64,000 bases of DNA from the NCBI GenBank assembly GCA_945874765.1, contig CAMCHQ010000008.1, positions 62,001 through 126,000 of the forward strand. Reading direction: 5' to 3'. Every line of letters starts with the position of its first letter. The first letter of the stretch is position 1. The notes beneath the pieces are model-generated. The model searched no databases, was not told the DNA's origin, and saw only the letters and a program-made list of their open reading frames with translations. This stretch comes from an uncultured Clostridia bacterium (GTDB lineage: Bacteria; Bacillota; Clostridia; Oscillospirales; Acutalibacteraceae). The position numbers and the translations under genes are program-made. Shown here piece after piece: positions 1 to 8,892 of the stretch.

Positions 1-900
1 TCTTTCTCTGCATCTGATGAACAGGTCGGAGTCGATAAAGCCCTCGTGAGGAGCGATAACCAAAATTCCGTTTGAAAGGTCAGTCTGCTTTCTCGTTTTC
101 TTATCACCGGTGTAAAGATAGCAACCGTTTGTGCCGATAAAATCCTCGGGCGGATTGATTATCTTAACACCCTTTGATTTGAAGAAATTATACACATTTA
201 TATCAGCCCTTACATAGACGGGGTTTTTGATAAAATCCTGAACCCTCGCCCTTGTTACAGTTCTGTTTCGCCTGCATTCCGGTGGCATATCACGAACCGC
301 CTTGGCAATGTCCTCGTTGGAGTAATTCACATCTGCGTACATTTCAAAAATCCTTTTGACCAGTTCAGCCTCCTCGGGCACCTGCTCGTACATAGAGGTT
401 TTAATTCCGTCAATGGTTAAGTCAACCTTTTTGAAGCCAACGGGAACGGGACCTCCCATATAAAAGCCCTTTTGACTGCGTGAAATGTAGTTGTCCTTAA
501 CTCGCTGTTGCGTGGTTTCACGCTCTAACTGAGCAAAGGTAATGCAGATGTTCAGCATCGCTCTGCCCATAGGAGTGCTTGTATCAAACTTTTCCGTAGC
601 CGATGAAAATTCAACACCGAGCTTTGTGAAGATGTCCATCATATTTGAGAAGTCAAGAATACTTCTGCTGATTCTGTCGAGCTTGTAAACAATAACCTTT
701 GTTATTCCTTTTCGCCCTGTTTTGATGTCCTGCATCATTCTTTGGAATTCGGGACGGTTTGTATTTTTACCGCTAAAGCCTTTGTCCTTATATACTAAAA
801 ATGCCTCACCTCTTGCCTCGTAGGTACACATTTCAATCTGCGATTCGATTGAAATGCTGTCCTCTTTTTCTACCGATTGTCGAGCATAAATTGCAATCAT
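1..900 (-). CDS. Large serine recombinase (resolvase/invertase N-terminal domain), truncated by window start
   Basis: Manual reverse translation from ATG at 898-900: MIAIYARQSVEKEDSISIESQIEMCTYEARGEAFLVYKDKGFSGKNTNRPEFQRMMQDIKTGRKGITKVIVYKLDRISRSILDF...; YARQS and KLDRISR motifs of serine recombinases; open to the window edge. Confidence 0.95.
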   Translation of the reverse strand, partial: MIAIYARQSVEKEDSISIESQIEMCTYEARGEAFLVYKDKGFSGKNTNRPEFQRMMQDIKTGRKGITKVIVYKLDRISRSILDFSNMMDIFTKLGVEFSSATEKFDTSTPMGRAMLNICITFAQLERETTQQRVKDNYISRSQKGFYMGGPVPVGFKKVDLTIDGIKTSMYEQVPEEAELVKRIFEMYADVNYSNEDIAKAVRDMPPECRRNRTVTRARVQDFIKNPVYVRADINVYNFFKSKGVKIINPPEDFIGTNGCYLYTGDKKTRKQTDLSNGILVIAPHEGFIDSDLFIRCRER

Positions 901-969
901 AAGAATTCTTCCTTTCCTATGACCGATAACTCAACATCAATATATACGAAGCCTTTTGAAAAGTCCAGC

Positions 970-1161
970 CTAATTTCCATTCCTACCAAACGCCTTTGCA
1001 AGAATATTTTTAACAGTCATTTGGTTCAGCTCAATTTCATCTTTAGTGAGGCTCGGGGAGTATTCGCACACTTTGGTTTTCCCTTTACCGAAATCAATCT
1101 CATAGCATGCGATTAACTTTTCATTGATAACAGGTCTATCCATAAAGCACACTCCCCTCAT
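970..1161 (-). CDS. Small hypothetical protein, probably true start at internal MDRPVINEK; typical neighbour of an integrated element recombinase
   Basis: ORF track; position directly upstream of recombinase on same strand. Confidence 0.55.
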   Translation of the reverse strand: MRGVCFMDRPVINEKLIACYEIDFGKGKTKVCEYSPSLTKDEIELNQMTVKNILAKAFGRNGN

Positions 1162-1360
1162 ACAAATTTATATTGTAAGGACAAGGTGTGTTATTCAATT
1201 TTTTGTTGTAGCGAGGCATAAGCCTCACCTGATTTTATATGTTTTCTATACGCACCCCTCTCTTTAGACCTCAGCCAATGCCGAAGCCTTTACTGAAATA
1301 TTTTTTGTTGTCATAATTAAATTTCCTTTCTGCCCGACGATTCCTCGCCGAGACTTTTTA

Positions 1361-1756
1361 TTATCCTTTTTGTATTCTTACTGCACTGTCAAAGTTAATT
1401 CGACCGAGTGAAGATTTAACCTCTTGAACACACTCTCCTCTTAACTTGCTCAGTGTTCCTTCATCAATTTCATTTGTCGCTGCAGTAACATGCATCATCA
1501 TATCAATCTCAACTGCCAGTTTGAAAAGCATACTGCTGATGTGATGTTCGCTATCTCGCACAGCTGCTCTTATTGAAGATTCCAAGCTGGGAATGAGGAT
1601 GTTGCTGATAGTTTCCGAATCCTTTGAGACTATCAGGTGCTCTAATGCTGTTTCAATCAGGTCGCTTCTGTTTTTGGCGTTGAAGCGTTCTATGTTTGAA
1701 TCGCACATCCGAAGATGCTTATCATCCATATAAATTCCGATTCTGTTTTTACTCAT
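1361..1756 (-). CDS. Ribbon-helix-helix / mobilisation-accessory-like protein (start trimmed to MSKNRIGIYMDDKHLRMCDSNIERFNAKNRSDLIETALEHLI)
   Basis: N-terminus matches RHH pattern (short beta strand, then NRSDLIETALEHL helices); Shine-Dalgarno-like AGGAGAT upstream of ATG at 1756; ORF track's 1939 start is an extension. Confidence 0.65.
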   Translation of the reverse strand: MSKNRIGIYMDDKHLRMCDSNIERFNAKNRSDLIETALEHLIVSKDSETISNILIPSLESSIRAAVRDSEHHISSMLFKLAVEIDMMMHVTAATNEIDEGTLSKLRGECVQEVKSSLGRINFDSAVRIQKG

Positions 1757-1779
1757 TTTTATCTCCTTTTTTGTTTGTC

Positions 1780-2000
1780 GCAATAACGGAATACACTGAA
1801 AATGCCGTAAAAACTTAGTTAATAGGGTGAAAATATGATTATTGACGCAGTAACGGAACAGCACTCTCAAATATGGAATACTGTCCAAAAGTCCCGAACG
1901 GCTCTGCCGGACGGCGTTTTTCTGAGTATCCCGCTTCATTGCGGGATATTCTTTTATCCTGCATCTTTTTCCACCCTATATTTTGGGCTATTTTAGGGCG
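1780..2000. other. Possible oriT-like region with perfect inverted repeat TATCCCGC-TTCATT-GCGGGATA (1927-1948)
   Basis: Non-coding, repeat-bearing region immediately upstream of RHH gene; further short repeats (ACGGCTCTGCCGGACGGC; CCCTATATTTTGGGC). Confidence 0.3.
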
Positions 2001-2162
2001 AAAATCGTCAGTATATTACCGTTATTAAGTTGTGATTTAACCTCTCAAATCAGGCTCACAGATTGCCTACAATCGAGTTTTATGCATTAGCCGATTATCT
2101 TTATTAAGTTTTTTTGAAAGGGTTTTTAATTGTTCGTTGCTACTTTTGGATAATGGGGTAGC

Positions 2163-2447
2163 CTAAATATTTAGCACTGTGTATAGGTTTGATTCCTGAC
2201 CGTTGTCTGTGAACCTTTGCGCTATATCAATCCAGCCACCGTTTTCCAAATCAGTCAGTGCTCTCCTTACTGTCGTCACAGATAAGTTGCAAGCCTTTGC
2301 TATTGTTTTAAGCGACGGATAGCATTGCCTTGTTTTCATATCCGAGCATCTTGACAGGTAGCAGTAAACAACGAATGCTCTCTTTTCAATTCCACTGCCG
2401 AATATGTCGTTGGGAACACGAAAGTAATTACCTTCTTTTCTATTCAA
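2163..2447 (-). CDS. Helix-turn-helix (replication-initiator/GntR-like wHTH) protein
   Basis: CYPSLKTIAKACNLSVTTVRRALTDLENGGWI winged HTH signature. Confidence 0.75.
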   Translation of the reverse strand: MNRKEGNYFRVPNDIFGSGIEKRAFVVYCYLSRCSDMKTRQCYPSLKTIAKACNLSVTTVRRALTDLENGGWIDIAQRFTDNGQESNLYTVLNI

Positions 2448-2623
2448 TTTTTCACCTCCTTTGCACAGATACCATTTTCTGTACTATTGATTTGTTATTA
2501 TTGCCTGTACCACCTCCTTGTGATATTATGGTAGCAGAATTGAACAGTCCCCCTCAACTTTTTGCGTGAGGGATTGATAATTACGATTTTTCAATTTTTA
2601 ATCCATCACAAGGAAGTGATTAC

Positions 2624-3649
2624 TTGAATTCGATTAACTATTTTATGTTAGAACCGGCAAGGCTCTATGTTCACAATGGAAAAGAAATAGAGTTATACTA
2701 TTACGAGGAAACAAAGGACGGTTGCTTTGAGCGTAATTATGAGTCAACAGTTAATGATGAAATATTCAAAATGCTTGATGCCGATTTGTCGTTTATATCA
2801 CAGGGCAGGAAGAGACTTTCAAAATTTTATAACAAGGTTAAGCAAAACAATTCCGACTTCTTCACTTACAGACAATTTTTTGTTGAGGCAAAAAGGATAG
2901 TGAAAGAAATTAAGAAATATTCACATCCTATTTCTGCAATTCTGTTATGCTTAATCCAACGATTAGAAGAACAAACTCAATGCCAAATCAGTATTGATGA
3001 TATGGACAGGATTTGGTATGAAATCGAAACCATAATCTATATGCAATTTAATTTCAAAAAGGATTTAACGCACCTGTCACACATACAGCTAATCAATGAA
3101 GACAGAAAAAATGTTGCTATGTATGACAGGGAGTTAAACCTGAATCTGCAAACCATATTTGAATACAAGGACAAAGCATCAAAGGAATATTTGTTGCTTG
3201 ATTCTATTGCCGATTACTACAATGCACTTTTTTACAACTATGTGATTTCAAATCCAATGATTGCACAGTGTAAGTACTGCGACAAATATTTTATTCCTAA
3301 AACGAAAAAAGTCACCCTGTACTGTGACAGAGTGAACAATAAAGGTAAGACCTGCAAGGTGCTTGGAGCAAAGCTGACTTACCATAGAAATATTAAGAAC
3401 GATCCTGTACTTGACTTGTACCACAAAGAAAAGCACAGAATAGAAATGTACTGCACAAGAAGCAAGCTTGACAGCTACGATTTCTTTTATGATTATTACA
3501 ATTGGCTTGAGATGTTTGAGCCAAAAGTTACTGATTACAAAAATGGAAATTATGACGGTGAAAAGTTAATTGAAGAAATCAAAGCACAAACACCAAATTA
3601 TCAAGCATACAGCAAAGGCAAAGATTTTGCCGATGAAGAAGGATATTGA
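2624..3649 (+). CDS. Hypothetical protein with CxxC...C zinc-ribbon-like segment (DUF6076-like)
   Basis: CKYCDKYFIPKTKKVTLYCDRVNNKGKTCKVLGAKLTYHR; long ORF with RBS. Confidence 0.7.
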   Translation: MNSINYFMLEPARLYVHNGKEIELYYYEETKDGCFERNYESTVNDEIFKMLDADLSFISQGRKRLSKFYNKVKQNNSDFFTYRQFFVEAKRIVKEIKKYSHPISAILLCLIQRLEEQTQCQISIDDMDRIWYEIETIIYMQFNFKKDLTHLSHIQLINEDRKNVAMYDRELNLNLQTIFEYKDKASKEYLLLDSIADYYNALFYNYVISNPMIAQCKYCDKYFIPKTKKVTLYCDRVNNKGKTCKVLGAKLTYHRNIKNDPVLDLYHKEKHRIEMYCTRSKLDSYDFFYDYYNWLEMFEPKVTDYKNGNYDGEKLIEEIKAQTPNYQAYSKGKDFADEEGY

Positions 3650-3697
3650 TACTGTTAATTAGAAAAATAATAGTTTGTTTTGAAAGGAGAAAGAATT

Positions 3698-4030
3698 ATA
3701 AATAAGTTACTTTTTGAATTATTGACTAGTCCTTTAGGACTACCAATAGAATGGTATTATGAATATATGATTATGTTTGTAATTGGAAAGATTGCATTTA
3801 GCTATGGTTGGGAAAAGTCGCCAGGTGGATCGTTTGGTTCTATAATCCATTATTTTTATAGGACAATTGCGTTTTTTGTATTATGGGCAATAGCTTATGG
3901 TGGAATATATGTATATAAGCAGATACATGAAAAGCCTGTGTTAATTATTGTTTATGTTGTGGGGATTTTGTCTAATTGGTATTTTTATAGAGGATTTAGA
4001 TTTTGCTTAGCATTATTAAAAAGTAATTGA
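3698..4030 (+). CDS. Small membrane protein, apparent ATA start codon
   Basis: ORF with 3 hydrophobic stretches; AAAGGAG RBS at 3683-3689, in-frame ATA at 3698 where ATG would be expected; track start 3680 (TTG) precedes the RBS. Confidence 0.5.
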   Translation: MNKLLFELLTSPLGLPIEWYYEYMIMFVIGKIAFSYGWEKSPGGSFGSIIHYFYRTIAFFVLWAIAYGGIYVYKQIHEKPVLIIVYVVGILSNWYFYRGFRFCLALLKSN

Positions 4031-4037
4031 TAAAATA

Positions 4038-4065
4038 AAGGCTAAACCAATATTAGTTTAGCCTT
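4038..4065. terminator. Bidirectional terminator hairpin between convergent genes
   Basis: AAGGCTAAAC-caatatta-GTTTAGCCTT followed by TGTTTTGTTT. Confidence 0.85.
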
Positions 4066-4078
4066 GTTTTGTTTGAAT

Positions 4079-4741
4079 TTATTGTTGAGATAAAGCAGAT
4101 TTTACAATTACTGTATAAACAAATCTTTTCATTTTTATATGGGAGCAAATATTAAAAACGATAGTAATTGTTAGAAGTATTAACAGTAATTCTAATGAGA
4201 ATGATATGGAATCAAATAACAAAATTGAAATTAAGTATGTAAGAGTGAATACTATTGATTCGCAGTATAAATCTCTGAAAGCCAACCAATCCTTTTGAGT
4301 TTGTTTAACTGCAGCGTTTTCTTCTAATGAAGAATATAATTTGTACCATTGCTCGTTTTCGTATTTACATTTTTCTTTAGGGTCTTTTGGAGCATTTTTT
4401 ATAATGCTTGAAAAGTGTTCTTTGGCAGTTTTACAGTCAATTCTTTCATCTTTGAATTTTTCTGATGCAATATCACTAAATACCGTGTTGCCATAAGGTT
4501 TTAATATGCAAGAACCTAAAAGCCAATTTTTTGTTTTACTGGATATGCAACTATCCGCTATGTGCACAAATAACGGAATTATGCTTGTTGCAAAAACGCT
4601 TTCAAAAACCTTAGCCCAAAAAGAAAATTCGCCTTCGGTATAACTATTAATGATGTTAATGATGTTGGTGCTATAATATAAAGTTAATGCTGTGTAAAAG
4701 ATTGCGAGCCATTTCATCTCGCTATTTCTATAATCTTTCAC
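4079..4741 (-). CDS. 4-TM membrane protein (2TM - cytosolic helical region - 2TM)
   Basis: Four hydrophobic segments; 4 nt from upstream ORF, same strand. Confidence 0.75.
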   Translation of the reverse strand: MKDYRNSEMKWLAIFYTALTLYYSTNIINIINSYTEGEFSFWAKVFESVFATSIIPLFVHIADSCISSKTKNWLLGSCILKPYGNTVFSDIASEKFKDERIDCKTAKEHFSSIIKNAPKDPKEKCKYENEQWYKLYSSLEENAAVKQTQKDWLAFRDLYCESIVFTLTYLISILLFDSISFSLELLLILLTITIVFNICSHIKMKRFVYTVIVKSALSQQ

Positions 4742-4745
4742 TTAA

Positions 4746-5213
4746 TCACTCCTTGATGTTGATATACGCTTTTTTAAAACAAGATGTGAATTTTTTAAGT
4801 ATATCTTGTTCTTTGCTTTGAGCTAAGTAGATTTCTGTGTCTGTTGGGTCGAAATCAAGGTTATATGTTAAACCTTTCCTGAATAACGCATAGCCGTTTT
4901 CATTTTGGTCACAAAGATAAATATTTTTGTTTGGAATATTATAATTTTTAAAATAATTTACTGCACAGGAAACAATAAAAATATTATCTTCTGGAATTAA
5001 CGAGATGTTTTCCGTTAAAAATTTTGCAACCTCATAGTTGTGAGCAAAAATAAGACATATATTGGGATTAGGAATAAATGGAAATGTTTGATACAGAGCG
5101 AATCCGTCAAATGCATTTGGGTTAGGGTATAGTGGCAAACCTACTAATTTGCTTATAAAATTAACCCTTTTTTCTTCCTCTGTATCAAAAGATTTGCTTA
5201 TAATATATTTCAT
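4746..5213 (-). CDS. Hypothetical protein, 155 aa, no recognised family
   Basis: Overlaps upstream MBL ORF by 4 nt (translational coupling), same strand. Confidence 0.75.
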   Translation of the reverse strand: MKYIISKSFDTEEEKRVNFISKLVGLPLYPNPNAFDGFALYQTFPFIPNPNICLIFAHNYEVAKFLTENISLIPEDNIFIVSCAVNYFKNYNIPNKNIYLCDQNENGYALFRKGLTYNLDFDPTDTEIYLAQSKEQDILKKFTSCFKKAYINIKE

Positions 5214-6094
5214 AATCCTAAAGGAGTTCTACGAATATAAGTTGTTTTAGCTGAAGGTGCATTATTTATGTTAATGGTGCCGTTTTTTGTGTTTTCTGCA
5301 CTGTGATTTGAGTAACCCTTTTTTACCAAGTTATCAGAGCCGCCATTTGAATTACCTTTATTGTCGGAAACTAAATAGGTAACATCATTGTAATTGCCTA
5401 CTCTATCAAATAGGTTTTCGGCAACTTCTTCGTTACCGTGATGTGGAATTTGAAGATAATTATAATCTTTAAAATCTACATTGTCCGGAATAGCTTCGAT
5501 TGCACAATCTCCATTAAGCATAATACAGGCGTTTCCTAAGTTAACCTTTATTTGGATGCTGCTTGCATTTGTGAAAGTAGTAGAATCTACGGAATCACCT
5601 TCACGTGTATCCAATCCTTTGGCTGCTGCGTTAATAAAGTAATCTTTTTCGGGTCCAACAAAGGAAATGAAATTTGGCAGTAAGTGTTTATACTTATAGA
5701 TATCTCTAATTTGAATCAACTCAGATAAAGCAGTTAAATTATCATAAGTTTTGTCGATTTGTTTTTCTATACTATTGTCGCTTTTTCTATTATCACCAAT
5801 AGCATTAAGTATATCGTTTTTGTAACTCATAACATCAATTGTATAAAAGCCATTAACATATCCGCTTTTAATCAGATGTTCAAATCCTTTGCAATGGTCA
5901 TCATCATTATGGGATAGAATACAATCTGCCATTGAAATACCATTTTGCTTCAGTAATTTGATGACCTGTTCTGCATGCTCAACGGAACCACAATCATAGA
6001 TAACAGCTTTACCATTGTGAATGATGACTGTACAATCGCCGTAATTTTTGTTTGAATCACGATAATTTTTAGAACTCAACATATGTAGTGACAT
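5210..6094 (-). CDS. ComEC-type metallo-beta-lactamase-fold hydrolase
   Basis: LSHNDDDHCKG matches ComEC-like HxDxDH metal site; ...NGDCAIEAI... and ...YLQIPHHGNEEV motifs typical of ComEC/Rec2-like MBL proteins. Confidence 0.9.
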   Translation of the reverse strand: MSLHMLSSKNYRDSNKNYGDCTVIIHNGKAVIYDCGSVEHAEQVIKLLKQNGISMADCILSHNDDDHCKGFEHLIKSGYVNGFYTIDVMSYKNDILNAIGDNRKSDNSIEKQIDKTYDNLTALSELIQIRDIYKYKHLLPNFISFVGPEKDYFINAAAKGLDTREGDSVDSTTFTNASSIQIKVNLGNACIMLNGDCAIEAIPDNVDFKDYNYLQIPHHGNEEVAENLFDRVGNYNDVTYLVSDNKGNSNGGSDNLVKKGYSNHSAENTKNGTININNAPSAKTTYIRRTPLGL

Positions 6095-6119
6095 ATGATT
6101 TTCCTCCTTTCCTCAAATA

Positions 6120-6146
6120 TTAGCACTCGCATATCAAGAGTGCTAA
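6120..6146. promoter_or_regulatory. CIRCE operator (HrcA binding site)
   Basis: TTAGCACTC-GCATATCAA-GAGTGCTAA, exact match to consensus TTAGCACTC-N9-GAGTGCTAA; 26 nt upstream of MBL start codon. Confidence 0.92.
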
Positions 6147-6150
6147 TAAT

Positions 6151-6179
6151 ATGATATATCTCTTTTTATGATTTGTCAA
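6151..6179 (-). promoter_or_regulatory. Sigma-A promoter of MBL operon
   Basis: On minus strand TTGACA (6179-6174) - 17 nt - TATCAT (6156-6151), CIRCE begins 4 nt downstream of -10. Confidence 0.8.
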
Positions 6180-6342
6180 TAGTTTCAATAAAATTTATCA
6201 AAATATAGTGTTTTTTATCTATATTGTTAATTATTAGTACAAATTATGGTACTTTAAGAAAATATTGCTTGACAATTATAGCACATACTATAATACTAAT
6301 AATTAATATGATTTTACATTTTTGCTGTTTTAAAGGAGTCCT

Positions 6343-7107
6343 ATGAAAGAAATTAAATATTTATTAAAATTTGGAAAGAAAGAGTATTTAGAAAAATTAC
6401 AAAATGGTGATTTGTATTTTGGAAATGCTGTTGGTTATAGAAAGATTGAAGAAAATTTAAAAATTAAAGGACAAGGAGACAAACTTGAAGCTAGCACGAA
6501 AGTTTTTGCTGAAAATCTAAAAATGATTGATAACAATAGCAACCAAACTATTATAAATAATGTTAAAGCCAGGACAGTATTTCATTATCCAGATGCTGAT
6601 TTTATGCCTATTTTTTGTTTGTTTGCTGTTTTTGAAGACGACTGTGTTGTTGAAGGTTCAAATAGAAAGATGCGCTTGTCGAAAAGTATAAAAGATACCA
6701 TAACTTCGCACTTTCCAGAAGCTGATTCAGTTGCAATTATTAATAATCCTAAACAATTTATCGAGGATATAAAAAAATCTATTTCAAAAGATGTTGTAGC
6801 TGATTTGGTTAATTATTATCATATTGATAATGGTTTTCCAAATGAAAACGGTGCTGTTTCGTTGGATCTTGAATATTTTAAGTATTTGACGCAGGATACC
6901 CCACCCAGTATAGTAGAAAATATAAAAAAATATAGTTTTAATGTTAAATATGTATATAGGATACTTCTATGCAAAGATATATATTTTGCAAATGAACATG
7001 AATTTAGAATAATATTGCCAAAAGAAAAAATTGAAAAAAGCAAAACATACCATGTGGATTTATCCGATAAAATAACACTATGCGATTTGAGTGATATTTT
7101 TGAATGA
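6343..7107 (+). CDS. Hypothetical protein, possibly DUF2971-like
   Basis: Long ORF divergent from MBL operon; N-terminal KYLLKFGKKEYLEKLQNGDLYFGNAVGYR and C-terminal YFANEHEFRIIL resemble DUF2971-type proteins; assignment remote. Confidence 0.6.
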   Translation: MKEIKYLLKFGKKEYLEKLQNGDLYFGNAVGYRKIEENLKIKGQGDKLEASTKVFAENLKMIDNNSNQTIINNVKARTVFHYPDADFMPIFCLFAVFEDDCVVEGSNRKMRLSKSIKDTITSHFPEADSVAIINNPKQFIEDIKKSISKDVVADLVNYYHIDNGFPNENGAVSLDLEYFKYLTQDTPPSIVENIKKYSFNVKYVYRILLCKDIYFANEHEFRIILPKEKIEKSKTYHVDLSDKITLCDLSDIFE

Positions 7108-7245
7108 TGTTAACCTACTTTTAACCACTTCAATATAAAGAACGCACCAATCTTGCAACAGAATAATGGGAAAATTCAGAATTTGATATTGATCTTTCCC
7201 TTGCATCATAACCAATATTATAAAGGATAAAAAAACTGCTAACTA

Positions 7246-7497
7246 TCATTTTTCTGTAAACAGTTGTACGGCAAGGTTGAAACCAATTTCAAATGCTTGG
7301 CACTCAATCAGCGAAGCGTATTCAGTAAAGCAATCAACATATTTTTCAAATACAACCAAGTTTTCATTCTTGAGGGAAGAAGATAATGTTTCGTGATGCT
7401 TAGCAGTCAGCGAAACTAACCTTTTTTCCTCTTCTGTAATAACTTTATCTTCATTAGGTCTGATATTTCCATACCATAGTTCTTAAAGTATATTCAC
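7246..7497 (-). pseudogene. DUF6809-like small protein disrupted by nonsense codon at codon 5
   Basis: Manual translation VNIL*ELWYGNIRPNEDKVITEEEKRLVSLTAKHHETLSSSLKNENLVVFEKYVDCFTEYASLIECQAFEIGFNLAVQLFTEK*. Confidence 0.6.
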
Positions 7498-7505
7498 AAA
7501 TAATC

Positions 7506-7542
7506 AACTCCCTTGCGGTACAACATATACCACAAGGGAGTT
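7506..7542. terminator. Large hairpin, probable terminator of the CoiA-like gene
   Basis: AACTCCCTTGcGGTA-caacata-TACCaCAAGGGAGTTT. Confidence 0.6.
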
Positions 7543-7581
7543 TCAATGTCCAGATTAAGTTCAATTATATTTGAAGAAAAT

Positions 7582-8869
7582 TCAAAAACTTCCTATGTCT
7601 GATTCAATTTGTTTATATATCATTTCTAATACTTCTATAATTCTTTTATCATAAGCAGTTCTTTCATCATAAAGTTGTTTGAAAATCTGTCTCTCATTTT
7701 GTGTTCCATAACGAAGTTTTTGAACAATCATTTTAAATCTTAATTCTGGTTCAGTTAAAATTTCATAAAACGCTTTTTCGAACTTGCTTTTATCATAAAT
7801 AATCATAGTATCTTTGCTTCCTAATTTATATGGCGGCAAATTCGTATATTTTAATACTAATAGAATGTTTTCTAATGAATGCTCTTTTGATTTAGAGCAC
7901 TCTAAATGATTTTTTTCTATCTCTTTCTTTTGTTGCTTCTCACCTTTTTTTCGCAAGTGTTCTTCAATTTGTTCCTCTTTTAAACGCTTTTCTTCATTAA
8001 TTTTAGCAATGCGTTTAGCCTCTTCAATTCTTTTTTGTGTTTTGATTTTCTCCTTTGCTTTTTGTTCTTTTAGTTCAAGTGTTTTTTTGCAAAAGGCACG
8101 ATCCTTCTTTGTTATAAATTCATTGTACGCATCATAAAATCCAACTATACTAAGTTTTCCATTACTAAATTCAAGATTGCCGATATTAGAAGTTAATGCA
8201 AATATTCTGGGATAATTTTTTGAACTTATTTCGCGGCCGTCAAAAATATAAGTGTTTGTATCCATGCAATATTGAATTACATTATTTCCTGATAAATCTA
8301 TTGTTATAAGAGTGTTGTCATCTGTTTCGTTTAGCGAAAACCTTTTTGCAAAGTTAAGTTCACTCTCAACAATACAATTATCGTTTTCAGGATAAATATC
8401 TGTTACAATCCAATTAACTTTTAAATGCTTTTCATCGTATTTCTTCTTGATATAATCTAACCTATTGGCACTTGAAAATTTAGTAATTATTTCAATAGGA
8501 AAAGATATTCCTTCTTCCGTTATGACTAAATGTGAATAGTGTTTTTCTACTAATTTCACATCCATTTTCACATCATAACCTTGGTTTTTAAAATGTGAAT
8601 ACAAAAGTCTTTTTATCTCTTTTGTATACTCTGTGGTTTCATTATCGTATTTTTCATATCCACAATCAGTGTTTATTACATGAGCAAAATAAGGCTGCCG
8701 TTTATCGCCATGACAATATTTTAAAACTCTATGTTCACAGTTTTCATCTGGACAAAACAATTCCTTCCTGCCGCTTGCTTGCCTAATAGCTTTTTCAGTA
8801 TTGTAGTTTTTTGATACTTCAAAGGCAAAAACTTCATTGCCGTTCCAAATTGCTTTTTCTATACGTCAT
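7582..8869 (-). pseudogene. CoiA-like competence/nuclease family protein with apparent frameshift at codon 5 (or non-canonical start)
   Basis: CPDENCEHRVLKYCHGDKRQPYFAH zinc/HFAH-type motif; upstream in-frame residues IEKAIWNGNEVFAFEVSKNYNTEKAIRQASGRKEL continue the CoiA N-terminus but lack a start codon; ATG at 8869 is in another frame across an A5 run (8854-8858). Confidence 0.7.
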
Positions 8870-8892
8870 ACCACCTGTTCAAAAAATAATTG

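Noticed and set aside
4079-4741. Assigning the 4-TM protein to a named CBASS/SMODS effector family
   Set aside because: Topology is similar but no sequence signature supports it; no CD-NTase in the operon
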